Shown: positions 50,805 through 58,154 of the stretch, piece by piece
Layout: every line of letters begins with the position of its first letter
How positions within the stretch are numbered: position 1 is the stretch's first letter
Assembly (NCBI RefSeq): GCF_003967355.1
Contig: NZ_BIFH01000026.1
Location: 124,001-188,000 of the forward strand
Reading direction: 5' to 3'
Origin: Embleya hyalina
GTDB taxonomy: Bacteria; Actinomycetota; Actinomycetes; Streptomycetales; Streptomycetaceae
DNA length: 64,000 nucleotides
Made by a program: the position numbers and the translations under genes
The notes under the pieces: model-generated
Told to the model about the DNA's origin: nothing
What the model saw: only the letters and a program-made list of their open reading frames with translations
Databases searched by the model: none

Positions 50805-51479
50805 GTGCTGATCGACAAGTTCATGCATGGCGTCGTGGCGCCCACCGCGAAGGCGATCTACCGCCCGCGCACCGAGGGCCGCGAGAATGTACCGATGACC
50901 GGCCCGGTCATCATCGCCAGCAACCACCTGTCGTTCGTTGACAGCGTCGCGATCCCCGTGGTGATGCCACGCAAGGTGTCGTTCCTCGCCAAGGCCGAAT
51001 ACTTCGACGGCCCCGGGCTCAAGGGCCGGGTCAGCAAGGCCTTCTTCACCGGCATCGGTGCCGTCCCCGTGCCCCGCGGTACGCACAGCGCGGCGAAGGC
51101 CGCGCTGGAGACGGCCCTTTCGGTGCTCGAACGCGGCGACGCGTTCGGCATCTACCCCGAGGGCACCCGCTCGCGCGACGGCCGGCTGTACCGGGGCCGG
51201 ACCGGCGTCGCGTGGCTGGCTCTGGCCGCGCGGTGCCCGGTCGTCCCGGTCGGGATCATCGGCACCGACCTGGTCCAGCCGATCGGCTCGAACATCCCCA
51301 AGCTGTCCCCGCGCGTGCTCGCCCGTTTCGGCGAACCGCTCGACTTCTCCCGCCACTACGGGCGAACCGACGTGGCCCGGGCCCGGCGCGAGATCACCGA
51401 CGAGATCATGGAAGCGATCCAGAAGTTGTCGGGGCAGGACTACGCGGGCGTCTACAACGAGACACCCGCCGAGGTCTGA
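50805..51479 (+). CDS. Lysophospholipid (1-acyl-glycerol-3-phosphate) acyltransferase family protein
   Basis: This 224-residue PlsC-type acyltransferase has motif I 'ASNHLSFVDS' (H-x4-D at H41-D46), motif II 'KAEYFDGPGLKGRVSKAFFTGIGAVPVPRG', motif III 'AFGIYPEGTRSRDGRLYRGRTGVAWLAL' (Y/F-P-E-G-T-R-S), and motif IV 'VPVGIIGTD'. It transfers an acyl chain to lysophosphatidic acid or a related acceptor at the inner face of the membrane. The GTG at 50805 with GGGGG four bases before it begins the homologous part. An upstream in-frame ATG at 50664 gives a Ser/Thr/Arg-rich extension that I rejected. It is monocistronic. Confidence 0.9.
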   Translation: MLIDKFMHGVVAPTAKAIYRPRTEGRENVPMTGPVIIASNHLSFVDSVAIPVVMPRKVSFLAKAEYFDGPGLKGRVSKAFFTGIGAVPVPRGTHSAAKAALETALSVLERGDAFGIYPEGTRSRDGRLYRGRTGVAWLALAARCPVVPVGIIGTDLVQPIGSNIPKLSPRVLARFGEPLDFSRHYGRTDVARARREITDEIMEAIQKLSGQDYAGVYNETPAEV

Positions 51480-51572
51480 GCCGACGGGCGCCCCGCGCCC
51501 ACCCGGACCGGGAGGGCACGGGGCGTCGCGGGCGGATCGAAGCGCCGACCGCGCACGCGTCCGGCGGGCGGC

Positions 51573-52247
51573 TCAACGCACGCGGCCGTCCCAACTCCAG
51601 GCGCCGGCCGACACCCTTGGCCTGCCCGGCAGTTCGCCCCGGCCCGTACACCACAGCAGGGTCGCCGCCGGCGCCGCGCCCGGCGGGGCGTCCGGGAACA
51701 ACCGGGTCAGCGCGGGGCCGGCGAGGTCGTCCGGGGGCGTCCAGGCGATCCCGAGCGCCCGGGTGATGTCGTGCGTGTGCATCAGCAGTTCGACCACGCC
51801 CATCGCGGCGAAGCCGGTGCGATCCGCGTGCCCCCACGGATGCCACGCGCGCACCTCGGGCGGGGCGTCCCGCACCGTCGCGGCGAGCAGGGTGCCGGCG
51901 ATCCGCAGTCCGTCCAGGCACGCGTCGATCGGCGCCCGCGGGTCGAGCGACGCGAACAGCGTGATGTAGCGATCGGTCGGGCGGGCGATCAACAGGCCGG
52001 TATAGCCGACCAGGCCGAGCGCGAGGTGGTCGAGCAGTTGTCGGGACGAGCGCTGCTCGTCCGCGAGGCGGTGCCAGGCGGCCGGGTCGGCGGTGGGTGT
52101 GGTCGCCGCCGCTCGGGCCAGTACGTCGAGGCAGGTCGCGGTGGTCCCGGTGACCGCGTCGGACCACGTGGGCGCCTCGGTGGCGGGCGCCCCGTGCTGC
52201 GCGCCGGGCGGCGCGGGGGCCATGGCCGGCGCCGTCCCGGGGCTCAC
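51573..52247 (-). CDS. Maleylpyruvate isomerase N-terminal / DinB-like (MDMPI) domain protein
   Basis: The product has 224 residues, starting with a Pro/Ala-rich segment of about 25. The core pattern 'TWSDAVTGTTATCLDVLARAAATTPTADPAAWHRLADEQRSSRQLLDHLALGLVGYTGLLIAR' and 'GFAAMGVVELLMHTHDITRALGIAW' matches the MDMPI/TIGR03083-like four-helix bundle, with histidines in LDHL and E-L-x-x-H-x-H-D for a metal. Many members are mycothiol-dependent enzymes of actinomycetes. Its GTG overlaps the stop of the imine-reductase-like gene upstream (GTGA), so both are made together. Confidence 0.85.
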   Translation of the reverse strand: MSPGTAPAMAPAPPGAQHGAPATEAPTWSDAVTGTTATCLDVLARAAATTPTADPAAWHRLADEQRSSRQLLDHLALGLVGYTGLLIARPTDRYITLFASLDPRAPIDACLDGLRIAGTLLAATVRDAPPEVRAWHPWGHADRTGFAAMGVVELLMHTHDITRALGIAWTPPDDLAGPALTRLFPDAPPGAAPAATLLWCTGRGELPGRPRVSAGAWSWDGRVR

Positions 52248-53110
52248 GCGCGCAGCCCTTCGATCACGCGCGCGTACCCGTCCGCGCCGTGCCCGGCCGC
52301 GATCGCCCGCTCGGTGTAGGCGCGGTACAACTCCGGCAGCGCCGTGTCGACGCCGCGGTCCCGGCTCGCGTGGACCAGGTGGTCCATCGTGGCCAGGTGC
52401 ACGTCCAGCGTGGCGTCGTCGCCGGGGTAGGCGCCGGCGTCCACCTGGGCGGCGTAGTGCCCGATGAAGCCTGTCACCGCGTGTGCCAGCCAGCGGTTGG
52501 CGATCGGCGTGAAGTCGGCGGCCCGGACCCCGTCGGCGCCGACCACGGCCGAACCGTGCAGCCAGCCGGTCAGGGTCGCCCACATCACGCCGAGCAGGGC
52601 GGTGTCGTACAGGCTCGCCACGCCCGCGTCCGGCCCCAGGTCGAGCGGGTCGCCGAGGGCCCGGAGCGTGCCGACGTGCCGGGCGAACGCGGCGGCGTCG
52701 CCGCTGTACAGCAGCATCGACTCCGGCCGGCCGATCCCGGGCGGCGTGGACATGATCGCGCCGTCGACGTAGGCGGCGCCGAGCCGGGCCGCCCATACGG
52801 CGGCCTCGCGGGCCTGTTCGGGCGAGCCGGAGCCGAGGTTGACCACGGTCCGGCCCGCGAGCGCGGCCTCGTCGGCGGCCAGGGTCGCGTACATCGCGTC
52901 GTAGTCGAGCACGCAGACCACGATCAGCGGGCTCGCCGCGATCGCGTCGGCCACGGTCTCGGCCCGGACCGCTCCCCGCGCGACCAGGGCGGCGGCCTTC
53001 GCCGGGGAGCGGTTCCACACCGTGGTGGGGTGCCCGGCCGCGCGGAACGCCTCGGCGAGCGCCCGGCCCATCGATCCCATCCCGATGACCGTCACGGCTT
53101 CGTGGTTCAT
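52244..53110 (-). CDS. Imine reductase-like NAD(P)-dependent oxidoreductase (beta-hydroxyacid dehydrogenase superfamily)
   Basis: The protein has 288 residues. The N-terminal Rossmann domain has 'VTVIGMGSMGRALAEAFRAAGHPTTVWNRSPAKAAAL', where N-R-S after strand 2 suggests NADPH. 'VVNLGSGSPEQAREAA' and 'GAAYVDGAIMSTPPGIG' match the imine-reductase branch and differ from classical 3-hydroxyisobutyrate dehydrogenases. The lysine of the latter family is not seen. An aspartate in 'ASLYDTALLGVMWATLTGWLHG' lies where imine reductases place the catalytic D or Y. The partner MDMPI gene is coupled downstream. The leader before the ATG is made of tandem 7-base units. The natural substrate is unknown; a cyclic imine is possible. 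Confidence 0.88.
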   Translation of the reverse strand: MNHEAVTVIGMGSMGRALAEAFRAAGHPTTVWNRSPAKAAALVARGAVRAETVADAIAASPLIVVCVLDYDAMYATLAADEAALAGRTVVNLGSGSPEQAREAAVWAARLGAAYVDGAIMSTPPGIGRPESMLLYSGDAAAFARHVGTLRALGDPLDLGPDAGVASLYDTALLGVMWATLTGWLHGSAVVGADGVRAADFTPIANRWLAHAVTGFIGHYAAQVDAGAYPGDDATLDVHLATMDHLVHASRDRGVDTALPELYRAYTERAIAAGHGADGYARVIEGLRA

Positions 53111-53140
53111 GTTCGTCCTTCGTCCTTCGTGCTTCGTCGG
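53111..53140 (-). repeat. Tandem ACGAAGG-type heptamers in the imine-reductase leader
   Basis: On the minus strand the 30 bases before the start read as near-perfect 7-base units (GACGAAG, CACGAAG, GACGAAG, GACGAAC) ending at the ATG. The AAGGA in two units can act as a ribosome-binding site, so the repeat supplies more than one candidate. Further upstream the sequence stays low in complexity (many CGAC/GACG units to about 53205). Confidence 0.5.
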
Positions 53141-53280
53141 TGGGTCGATGTCGTTCGTCGTTCGACGTCGTGCGTCGGTCGTCGGTCGCCCGGTCGTTCA
53201 TCACGCCCGCGTCGGCCCTGATCCGCCGCCCGTTCGCCCGACCCGGACCACCCTCGCAGCGCCGAAACCGCGCCGACAGT

Positions 53281-53313
53281 GGCAGGAATGCCTCTCACCG
53301 CAAAATTCCTGCC
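53281..53313. promoter_or_regulatory. 9-bp inverted repeat upstream of the GlxA-type regulator
   Basis: GGCAGGAAT (53281-53289) and ATTCCTGCC (53305-53313) are exact reverse complements separated by 15 bases (centres 24 bases apart). The right arm is 25 bp before the regulator ATG at 53338, and the site is about 170 bp from the divergent imine-reductase start. It is a strong candidate for autoregulation and perhaps for control of the divergent operon. AraC-type proteins more often bind direct repeats, so another regulator is possible. Confidence 0.6.
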
Positions 53314-53337
53314 GCCGACGGACTAGGATGTCCCGTC

Positions 53338-54390
53338 ATGGACGACGAGCGCCCGCCGACACCCGCCCGCTCCGCGAACCGGGGATCGGGGCCGGGATCC
53401 GTGGCCGTCGCGGTGGTCGACGACGCCGCCATCCCGATCTGGGACGCCTACGAACTCGCGATCGCCTGCGCCGTGTTCGGCACCCCCCAGCCGGAACTCA
53501 CGGACACCTGGTACGACTTCCGCGTCTGCGCGGAACGCCCCGAGCCCGGGCCCGAGGCATCGACGACCGCACCCGGATCGGCCGGCTTCTCCTTCGGCAT
53601 CCGCACACCCCACGGCTGGGACGCCCTGGCCGGCGCGGACACCGTGATCGTGGCGGCCGTCCCGCAGGAGTGCGTCGACCACGACGTCGACCTGCCCGCC
53701 CCGTTCCTGACCGCACTGCGGGCCGCCGCCGACGCCGGCGCGCGCATGGTCTCGCTGTGCACCGGCGCCTTCGCGCTCGCCGCCGCCGGCATCCTGGACG
53801 GCCGCCGGGCCACCGCACACTGGGCGCACACCGAGCAACTGGCCCGGCGTCACCCGAACGTCACCGTCGACGACAGCGTCCTGTACGTGGACGACGGCTC
53901 GGTGCTGACCAGCGCCGGAATGACCGCCGGCCTCGACCTGTGCCTGCACATCGTGCGCACCGACCTGGGCGCGCACATCGCCAACCAGCTCGCCCGCCGC
54001 CTGGTGGTCCAGGCGCACCGCCCGGGCGGCCAGGCCCAGTTCGTGGACCTGTCCGTCCCGGCGACCGACGACGAGGGCCTGGCCCCGGTGCTGCACTGGG
54101 CCGGCAGGCACCTCGACCGTCCGCTCACCGTCGACGACCTCGCCCGCCGGGCCCGGATGAGCCCCCGCACCTTCTTCCGCCGACTCCAGGCCGCCACCGG
54201 CACCACCCCGCTGCAATGGCTGCTCACCCAACGCCTCGCCCGCGCCCAGTCCCTCCTGGAGACCACCGACCTCCCGATCGAACAAGTCGGCGAATGCAGC
54301 GGCCTCGGCACCGCCGCCAACCTCCGCCACCACTTCGCCGCCCGCCTCGGCACGTCCCCCGCGGACTACCGCCGAGCCTTCCGCCCCTGA
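53338..54390 (+). CDS. GlxA-family (DJ-1/PfpI + AraC) transcriptional regulator
   Basis: This 350-residue protein has an N-terminal DJ-1/PfpI-like domain (about 20-195): 'VAVAVVDDAAIPIWDAYELAIACAVFG', 'GADTVIVAAVPQ' and 'ARMVSLCTGAFALAAAGILDGRRATAHWAH' with the S-L-C-T-G nucleophile-elbow cysteine typical of GlxA proteins. A C-terminal AraC pair of helix-turn-helix motifs (about 245-350) follows: 'LTVDDLARRARMSPRTFFRRLQAATGTTPLQWLLTQRLARAQSLLETTDLPIEQVGECSGLGTAANLRHHF'. Such regulators often respond to nitrogenous small molecules. It is divergent from the imine reductase-MDMPI operon, a plausible target. Confidence 0.93.
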   Translation: MDDERPPTPARSANRGSGPGSVAVAVVDDAAIPIWDAYELAIACAVFGTPQPELTDTWYDFRVCAERPEPGPEASTTAPGSAGFSFGIRTPHGWDALAGADTVIVAAVPQECVDHDVDLPAPFLTALRAAADAGARMVSLCTGAFALAAAGILDGRRATAHWAHTEQLARRHPNVTVDDSVLYVDDGSVLTSAGMTAGLDLCLHIVRTDLGAHIANQLARRLVVQAHRPGGQAQFVDLSVPATDDEGLAPVLHWAGRHLDRPLTVDDLARRARMSPRTFFRRLQAATGTTPLQWLLTQRLARAQSLLETTDLPIEQVGECSGLGTAANLRHHFAARLGTSPADYRRAFRP

Positions 54391-54481
54391 ACCGCGCCGA
54401 CCTGGACCCGAGGCCGCCCGAGTGACAGGGTGGAGGAATCAGCCATTCATCCCGGTTTGTCATGAAAGGTGGCGAAACGTC

Positions 54482-54877
54482 ATGGCTGAGCACGCACACG
54501 CCGCACTCGTCCGCCGAGGCTACGAAGCCTTCTCCGCCGGCGATCCGGACACCCTCCGCACCCTGCTGACCGCCGACTGCACGCACCACGTCCCGGGCAA
54601 CCACCCTCTGTCCGGCGACTTCAAGGGCATCGACGCGGTCCTCGGCTACTACGGACGCCTCGCCACCGTGAGCGAGGGCACCTTCCGGGTCGAGCTGCGA
54701 CACCTCTTCGTGGACGGCCGGGGCCACGTGATGTCCGTACACCGGGCCACCGCCCGACACGCGGGCAAGTCGCTCGACCAGGTCGGCGGCATCGTCTTCC
54801 GCGTCGTCGGCGACAAGGTCACCGACCTCGACGAATGTGTGGAGGACCCGGCGGCGACGGACGCCTTCTGGGCCTGA
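54482..54877 (+). CDS. SnoaL-like / NTF2-fold protein
   Basis: The product has 131 residues of the cone-shaped NTF2-like fold: 'AALVRRGYEAFSAGDPDTLRTLLTADCTHHVPGNHPLSGDFKGIDAVLGYYGRLATVS', then strands 'FRVELRHLFVDGRGHVMSVHRATARHAGKSLDQVGGIVFRVVGDKVTDLDECVEDPAATDAFW'. This is the common ketosteroid isomerase/SnoaL-like small protein, often of unknown substrate. The twin His (THH) after the second helix and the acidic DLDE near the end are typical. AAAGGTGG precedes the ATG. It lies between the GlxA regulator and the spermidine-synthase-like gene. Confidence 0.88.
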   Translation: MAEHAHAALVRRGYEAFSAGDPDTLRTLLTADCTHHVPGNHPLSGDFKGIDAVLGYYGRLATVSEGTFRVELRHLFVDGRGHVMSVHRATARHAGKSLDQVGGIVFRVVGDKVTDLDECVEDPAATDAFWA

Positions 54878-54909
54878 TCACCCCCCGCGCCGACGCACGA
54901 ACCGAACCC

Positions 54910-55782
54910 TCACCCGATCCGGAACGTCCCCCCGGGCGGCGCCGGCGACGCCGTGGCCGTCTCGTCGGTGACCGGCGCCCCGTCCCGCGAGAACACCCGC
55001 GCCTCGATGCCGGACAACACCCGGGCCGGCATCTCGTCGCCCGCGGTCCGCCGGGCCAGCGAGGACACCGGCAGCGGCGCCGTGGACGCGACCACGACGA
55101 GGTTGCCGAAGCGCCTGCCGCGCAGCACACCCGGCTCGGCCATCAGCGCCACCTCGGGGAACACCGAGCGCAGGGTGGCCACTTGCGCCCGGGCGAAGTC
55201 GAGGTCGCCGCCGTCGGCGATGTTGGCCGCGTACACCCCGCCCTGCCGCAGCACCCTGGCCACCTCGACGGCGAACTCCCGCGAGGTCAGGTGCGCCGGC
55301 ACCTGCGCGCCGCCGAACACGTCGGCGATGATCAGATCGGCCGAGTCGTCGGGGCGCGCGGTCAACTCCTCGCGGGCGTCGCCCGTACGCACGTCCACCG
55401 CCGCCCCGACCGGCAGCGGCAGGTGTTCCAGGACCAGGGCGACCAGTTCGCCGTCGAGTTCGGCGACCGTCTGCGACGAGCCGGGCCGGGTGGCCGCGAT
55501 GTAGCGGGGCAGCGTCAATCCGCCGCCGCCCAGGTGCAGTGCGGCGAGCGACTCGCCCGGCGCGGCGGCGAGGTCGACGACGTGCCCGAGCCGTCGGGTG
55601 TACTCGAATTCCAGGTGCTCGGGTCGGTCGAGATCCACGTACGACTGCGGCGAATCGTTCAGTGTGAGCAACCACGCGCGGGGCCGGTCGATGTCGGGCA
55701 TCAGCAACGCCGCGCCGAGATCGGTCGCCCGCCCCACCGGGATCGACTCGGGGGCTTCCTGCTGATCCTGATCGTCGTACAT
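54910..55782 (-). CDS. Spermidine synthase-like (spermine/spermidine synthase fold) protein
   Basis: This 290-residue protein has a Rossmann-type aminopropyl/methyltransferase core: 'ESLAALHLGGGGLTLPRYIAATRPGSSQTVAELDGELVALV' (nucleotide-binding glycine loop and the acidic end of the next strand), 'DVRTGDAREELTARPDDSADLIIADVFGGAQVPAHLTSREFAVEVARVLRQGGVYAANIADGG'. The early line 'LLTLNDSPQSYVDLDRPEHLEFEYTRRLGHVVD' is the diagnostic spermidine-synthase N-terminal hairpin (N/G-x-x-Q-S). The key D-x-G/D-x-G-x-G polyamine motifs are altered, as in most actinobacterial homologues. It may be a methyltransferase-like enzyme and not a true polyamine synthase. Monocistronic. Confidence 0.88.
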   Translation of the reverse strand: MYDDQDQQEAPESIPVGRATDLGAALLMPDIDRPRAWLLTLNDSPQSYVDLDRPEHLEFEYTRRLGHVVDLAAAPGESLAALHLGGGGLTLPRYIAATRPGSSQTVAELDGELVALVLEHLPLPVGAAVDVRTGDAREELTARPDDSADLIIADVFGGAQVPAHLTSREFAVEVARVLRQGGVYAANIADGGDLDFARAQVATLRSVFPEVALMAEPGVLRGRRFGNLVVVASTAPLPVSSLARRTAGDEMPARVLSGIEARVFSRDGAPVTDETATASPAPPGGTFRIG

Positions 55783-55937
55783 GGATCGATTCTCTCGCAG
55801 CCGGGCCACCCTTCCCGCCGCACGAGGGCGCCGCACTTGGCATGATCGACGAGGGCCGCGGCACGAAGCGTCGGGGACGTATCGCGGCACCGACCGCGCG
55901 ACCCGCGGCAGACCCACCGACCCGGGAGAGCAGAGCC

Positions 55938-56594
55938 ATGCGATTCACCAAACTCGGTCACGCGTGTGTACGTCTGACCACGCCGCACGGCACCGTCGTG
56001 ATCGACCCGGGGGCGCTCAGCGACCCCGACGCGATGGCCGGCGCGGACGTCGTACTGATCACCCACGAGCACTTCGACCACGTGGTGCCCGAAACGCTAC
56101 GGGCCGCCGCGGCGGCGAACCCGGATCTGGAGGTGTGGACCAACCCGGCCGTGGCCGCGCAGTTCCCCGACCTGGCCGGCCGCATCCACGCGGTCACCCA
56201 CGGCGACACCTTCGAGATCGGCGGCGCGGGGGGCGTGTCGGTGCACGTGTACGGCGAGCGGCACGCGGTGATCCACCGCGACATCGAGGTCATCGACAAC
56301 GTCGGCTTCCTGATCGCGGGCGAGGTCTTCCACCCGGGCGACGCGCTCACCGTTCCGGAGGAGACCACGCCCACCCTCCTGGTCCCGGCAGGCGGCCCCT
56401 GGCTCGCGCTCGGCGACGCGGCCGACTTCATCCGGGAGGTGGATCCCGCCCGGGCCCTGCTGATCCACGACGGCGTGTTCAACGACACCGGGCTGGCCAT
56501 GACCGAGCGCCTGCTGGGCCAACTCGCGGGCACCGACAGCCGCTCCGTGCGACGCCCGGCCGACGGCGAGAGCATCGAACTCGCGGCGGGCTGA
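55938..56594 (+). CDS. MBL-fold metallo-hydrolase (UlaG-like)
   Basis: The protein has 218 residues with the metallo-beta-lactamase fold: 'MRFTKLGHACVRLTTPHGTVVIDPG' at the start, the metal motif 'ITHEHFDH' (H-x-H-x-D-H), and late 'HPGDALTVPEETTPTLLVPAGGPWL' (H and D ligands) and 'ALLIHDGVFND'. This short form is like the UlaG/YtkL group of L-ascorbate-6-phosphate lactonase relatives and predicted phosphodiesterases. Two divalent metals are likely. It is divergent from the spermidine-synthase-like gene across 155 bp. The substrate is unknown. Confidence 0.92.
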   Translation: MRFTKLGHACVRLTTPHGTVVIDPGALSDPDAMAGADVVLITHEHFDHVVPETLRAAAAANPDLEVWTNPAVAAQFPDLAGRIHAVTHGDTFEIGGAGGVSVHVYGERHAVIHRDIEVIDNVGFLIAGEVFHPGDALTVPEETTPTLLVPAGGPWLALGDAADFIREVDPARALLIHDGVFNDTGLAMTERLLGQLAGTDSRSVRRPADGESIELAAG

Positions 56595-56676
56595 CCCGAA
56601 CACGATCGGCGTACCGCTTGGTCGCGGCGCCGTCACACTCTGGTACCCGCCCGGGCCCGCCACTACCGTGACGAAC

Positions 56677-57066
56677 ATGACCGCCGACGACGGCAGACCC
56701 GAGAACCAATGGCCGGTACCCCCGCCGTGGATGTGGGGTTGCCCGGAGTGTGTGCGCCTGTACCACCGGATGAAACGGGTCCAGGAGGAGACCGACGAGC
56801 GGCGCCGGAGCGGCGATCGCGGCGTCGATCACGACCCGCTGGACAGCATGATCGGATCCCGGATCCGCCTGGCCCGGCACCTGGTCACGGGCCACCGCGA
56901 GCATCTGCCGGACTGGACTCCGGGCTGCGAACGTTGCGCCTGGCATCATCGCATCCTGGACGCCGGTCCCGAACCGCACCATCCGGGCGGCGCCGCCGCG
57001 ATGGTGGCCGCGGAGCATCGGGCCTTCCACCTGTTCGTCCCGCCCCGGGTGGTCGGACTGATGTAG
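56677..57066 (+). CDS. Small protein with two CxxC-type motifs
   Basis: This 129-residue protein has 'MWGCPECVRLYHRM' and, later, 'GCERCAWHHRIL', two C-x-x-C pairs with nearby histidines that could bind one zinc atom or more. The middle is helical and charged ('MKRVQEETDERRRSGDRG', 'IGSRIRLARHLVTGHREHL'). Pro/Trp residues dominate the start. I do not know the family. ATG at 56677 was preferred; a GTG three codons earlier is possible. It is followed 95 bp later by the TPR-like protein gene on the same strand. Both resemble genes that accompany actinomycete XRE-type systems, but no HTH gene is here. Confidence 0.7.
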   Translation: MTADDGRPENQWPVPPPWMWGCPECVRLYHRMKRVQEETDERRRSGDRGVDHDPLDSMIGSRIRLARHLVTGHREHLPDWTPGCERCAWHHRILDAGPEPHHPGGAAAMVAAEHRAFHLFVPPRVVGLM

Positions 57067-57161
57067 GCACCCGTGGCAGCGCCGTCCGCCGTGTGCGCCG
57101 TAGGGTCGTGGGGTCACGGTGGGCGGATCGCGGGCGGGAGAGGTCGACGGAGCACGGGCGC

Positions 57162-58154
57162 GTGGATCGGGAACACCCCGCCGGGCACCGGGCCGAGGTG
57201 GAACCGGGCCTGCCCGGCGCACGCTTCGGGCCGGTGGGGCGGGGACGGCGGGAGGACGCCGCCGAGGCGTGGCGGTTGCGGGAGCACACCGCGCGACTGG
57301 TCGCCCTGGACACCCGGTTCGGCGCCGGCGAACTGCTGGGGCCGGCCGTCCGCGCGGCCGACGCGGCGGGGCGGGCCGTCCCGGGCGCGGCCCCGTCCCG
57401 GGACCGGCTCGCCGCCGTGGCGGAGGCGGATCAGCTCGCCGGGTGGCTGGCCTACGACGCCGACCGGCACCCGCTCGCCCGGCGGCTCACCACGCGGGCG
57501 GTACGGACCGCGCGTCTGGCGGGCGATCGCTCCGCCGAGCACTTCGCGCTGTCCCAGCTCGCCATGCAGGCCGTCCACCTGCGCCGGCCCGACGTGGCGC
57601 TGCGCATCTGCGACGACGTGTTGCGGGACGAACTGCCCCCCGGCGTGCGCACGTTGTTCGTGCTGCGCCGGGCCCGCGCGGTCAACCAGTACGGCGAGCA
57701 CGCCGCGGCCCGTCGACTGATCGCCGAGACGTACGGCCGGCATCTCCAGGGCCCCGGCACCCGCGATCCGGCCTGGACGTGGTGGCTGGACGCCGCCGAG
57801 ATCACCTGGCACCACGCGATGGTGCACGCCGACAACGGGGACTGGACCCGCGCGATCCCCCTGTTCGAGCAGGCCGCCGCGGGGCGGATCCCCGGCAGCC
57901 GCACCGCGCACAACGACCACGCCTACCTGCTGCACGCCTTCGCCCGTACCCGCGCCTGGTCCGACGCCGCCGACCTGCTGACCACGCGCGTGTTGCCGGC
58001 CCGATCCGGCGTCTCGTCGGCCCGGATCACCCGCCTCCTGGCCGACACCGCCCGGCTGTTGCACGTCCCCGGTCGCCGACCGGCCGGCCGCGACCTGGCC
58101 CACGAGTTGCGGGCCGGGCTCACCCGAAGCGCACCTCGGACGGGTGCGGTGTGA
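57162..58154 (+). CDS. TPR-like protein related to the C-terminal region of actinomycete XRE regulators
   Basis: The product has 330 residues. It lacks the N-terminal helix-turn-helix but matches the helical repeat part of these regulators: 'EAWRLREHTARLVALDTRFGAGELLGPAVRAADAAGR', 'RLAAVAEADQLAGWLAYDADRHPLARRLTTRAVRTARLAGDRSAEHFALSQLAMQAVHLRRPDVALRICDDVL', 'WLDAAEITWHHAMVHADNGDWTRAIPLFEQAA'. It is thus a TPR scaffold or sensor without a DNA-binding part. The GTG at 57162 is the first good start; the upstream in-frame extension is Arg/Gly-rich. Its end overlaps the convergent glycosylase gene by 35 bp. Partner proteins are unknown. Confidence 0.8.
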   Translation: MDREHPAGHRAEVEPGLPGARFGPVGRGRREDAAEAWRLREHTARLVALDTRFGAGELLGPAVRAADAAGRAVPGAAPSRDRLAAVAEADQLAGWLAYDADRHPLARRLTTRAVRTARLAGDRSAEHFALSQLAMQAVHLRRPDVALRICDDVLRDELPPGVRTLFVLRRARAVNQYGEHAAARRLIAETYGRHLQGPGTRDPAWTWWLDAAEITWHHAMVHADNGDWTRAIPLFEQAAAGRIPGSRTAHNDHAYLLHAFARTRAWSDAADLLTTRVLPARSGVSSARITRLLADTARLLHVPGRRPAGRDLAHELRAGLTRSAPRTGAV

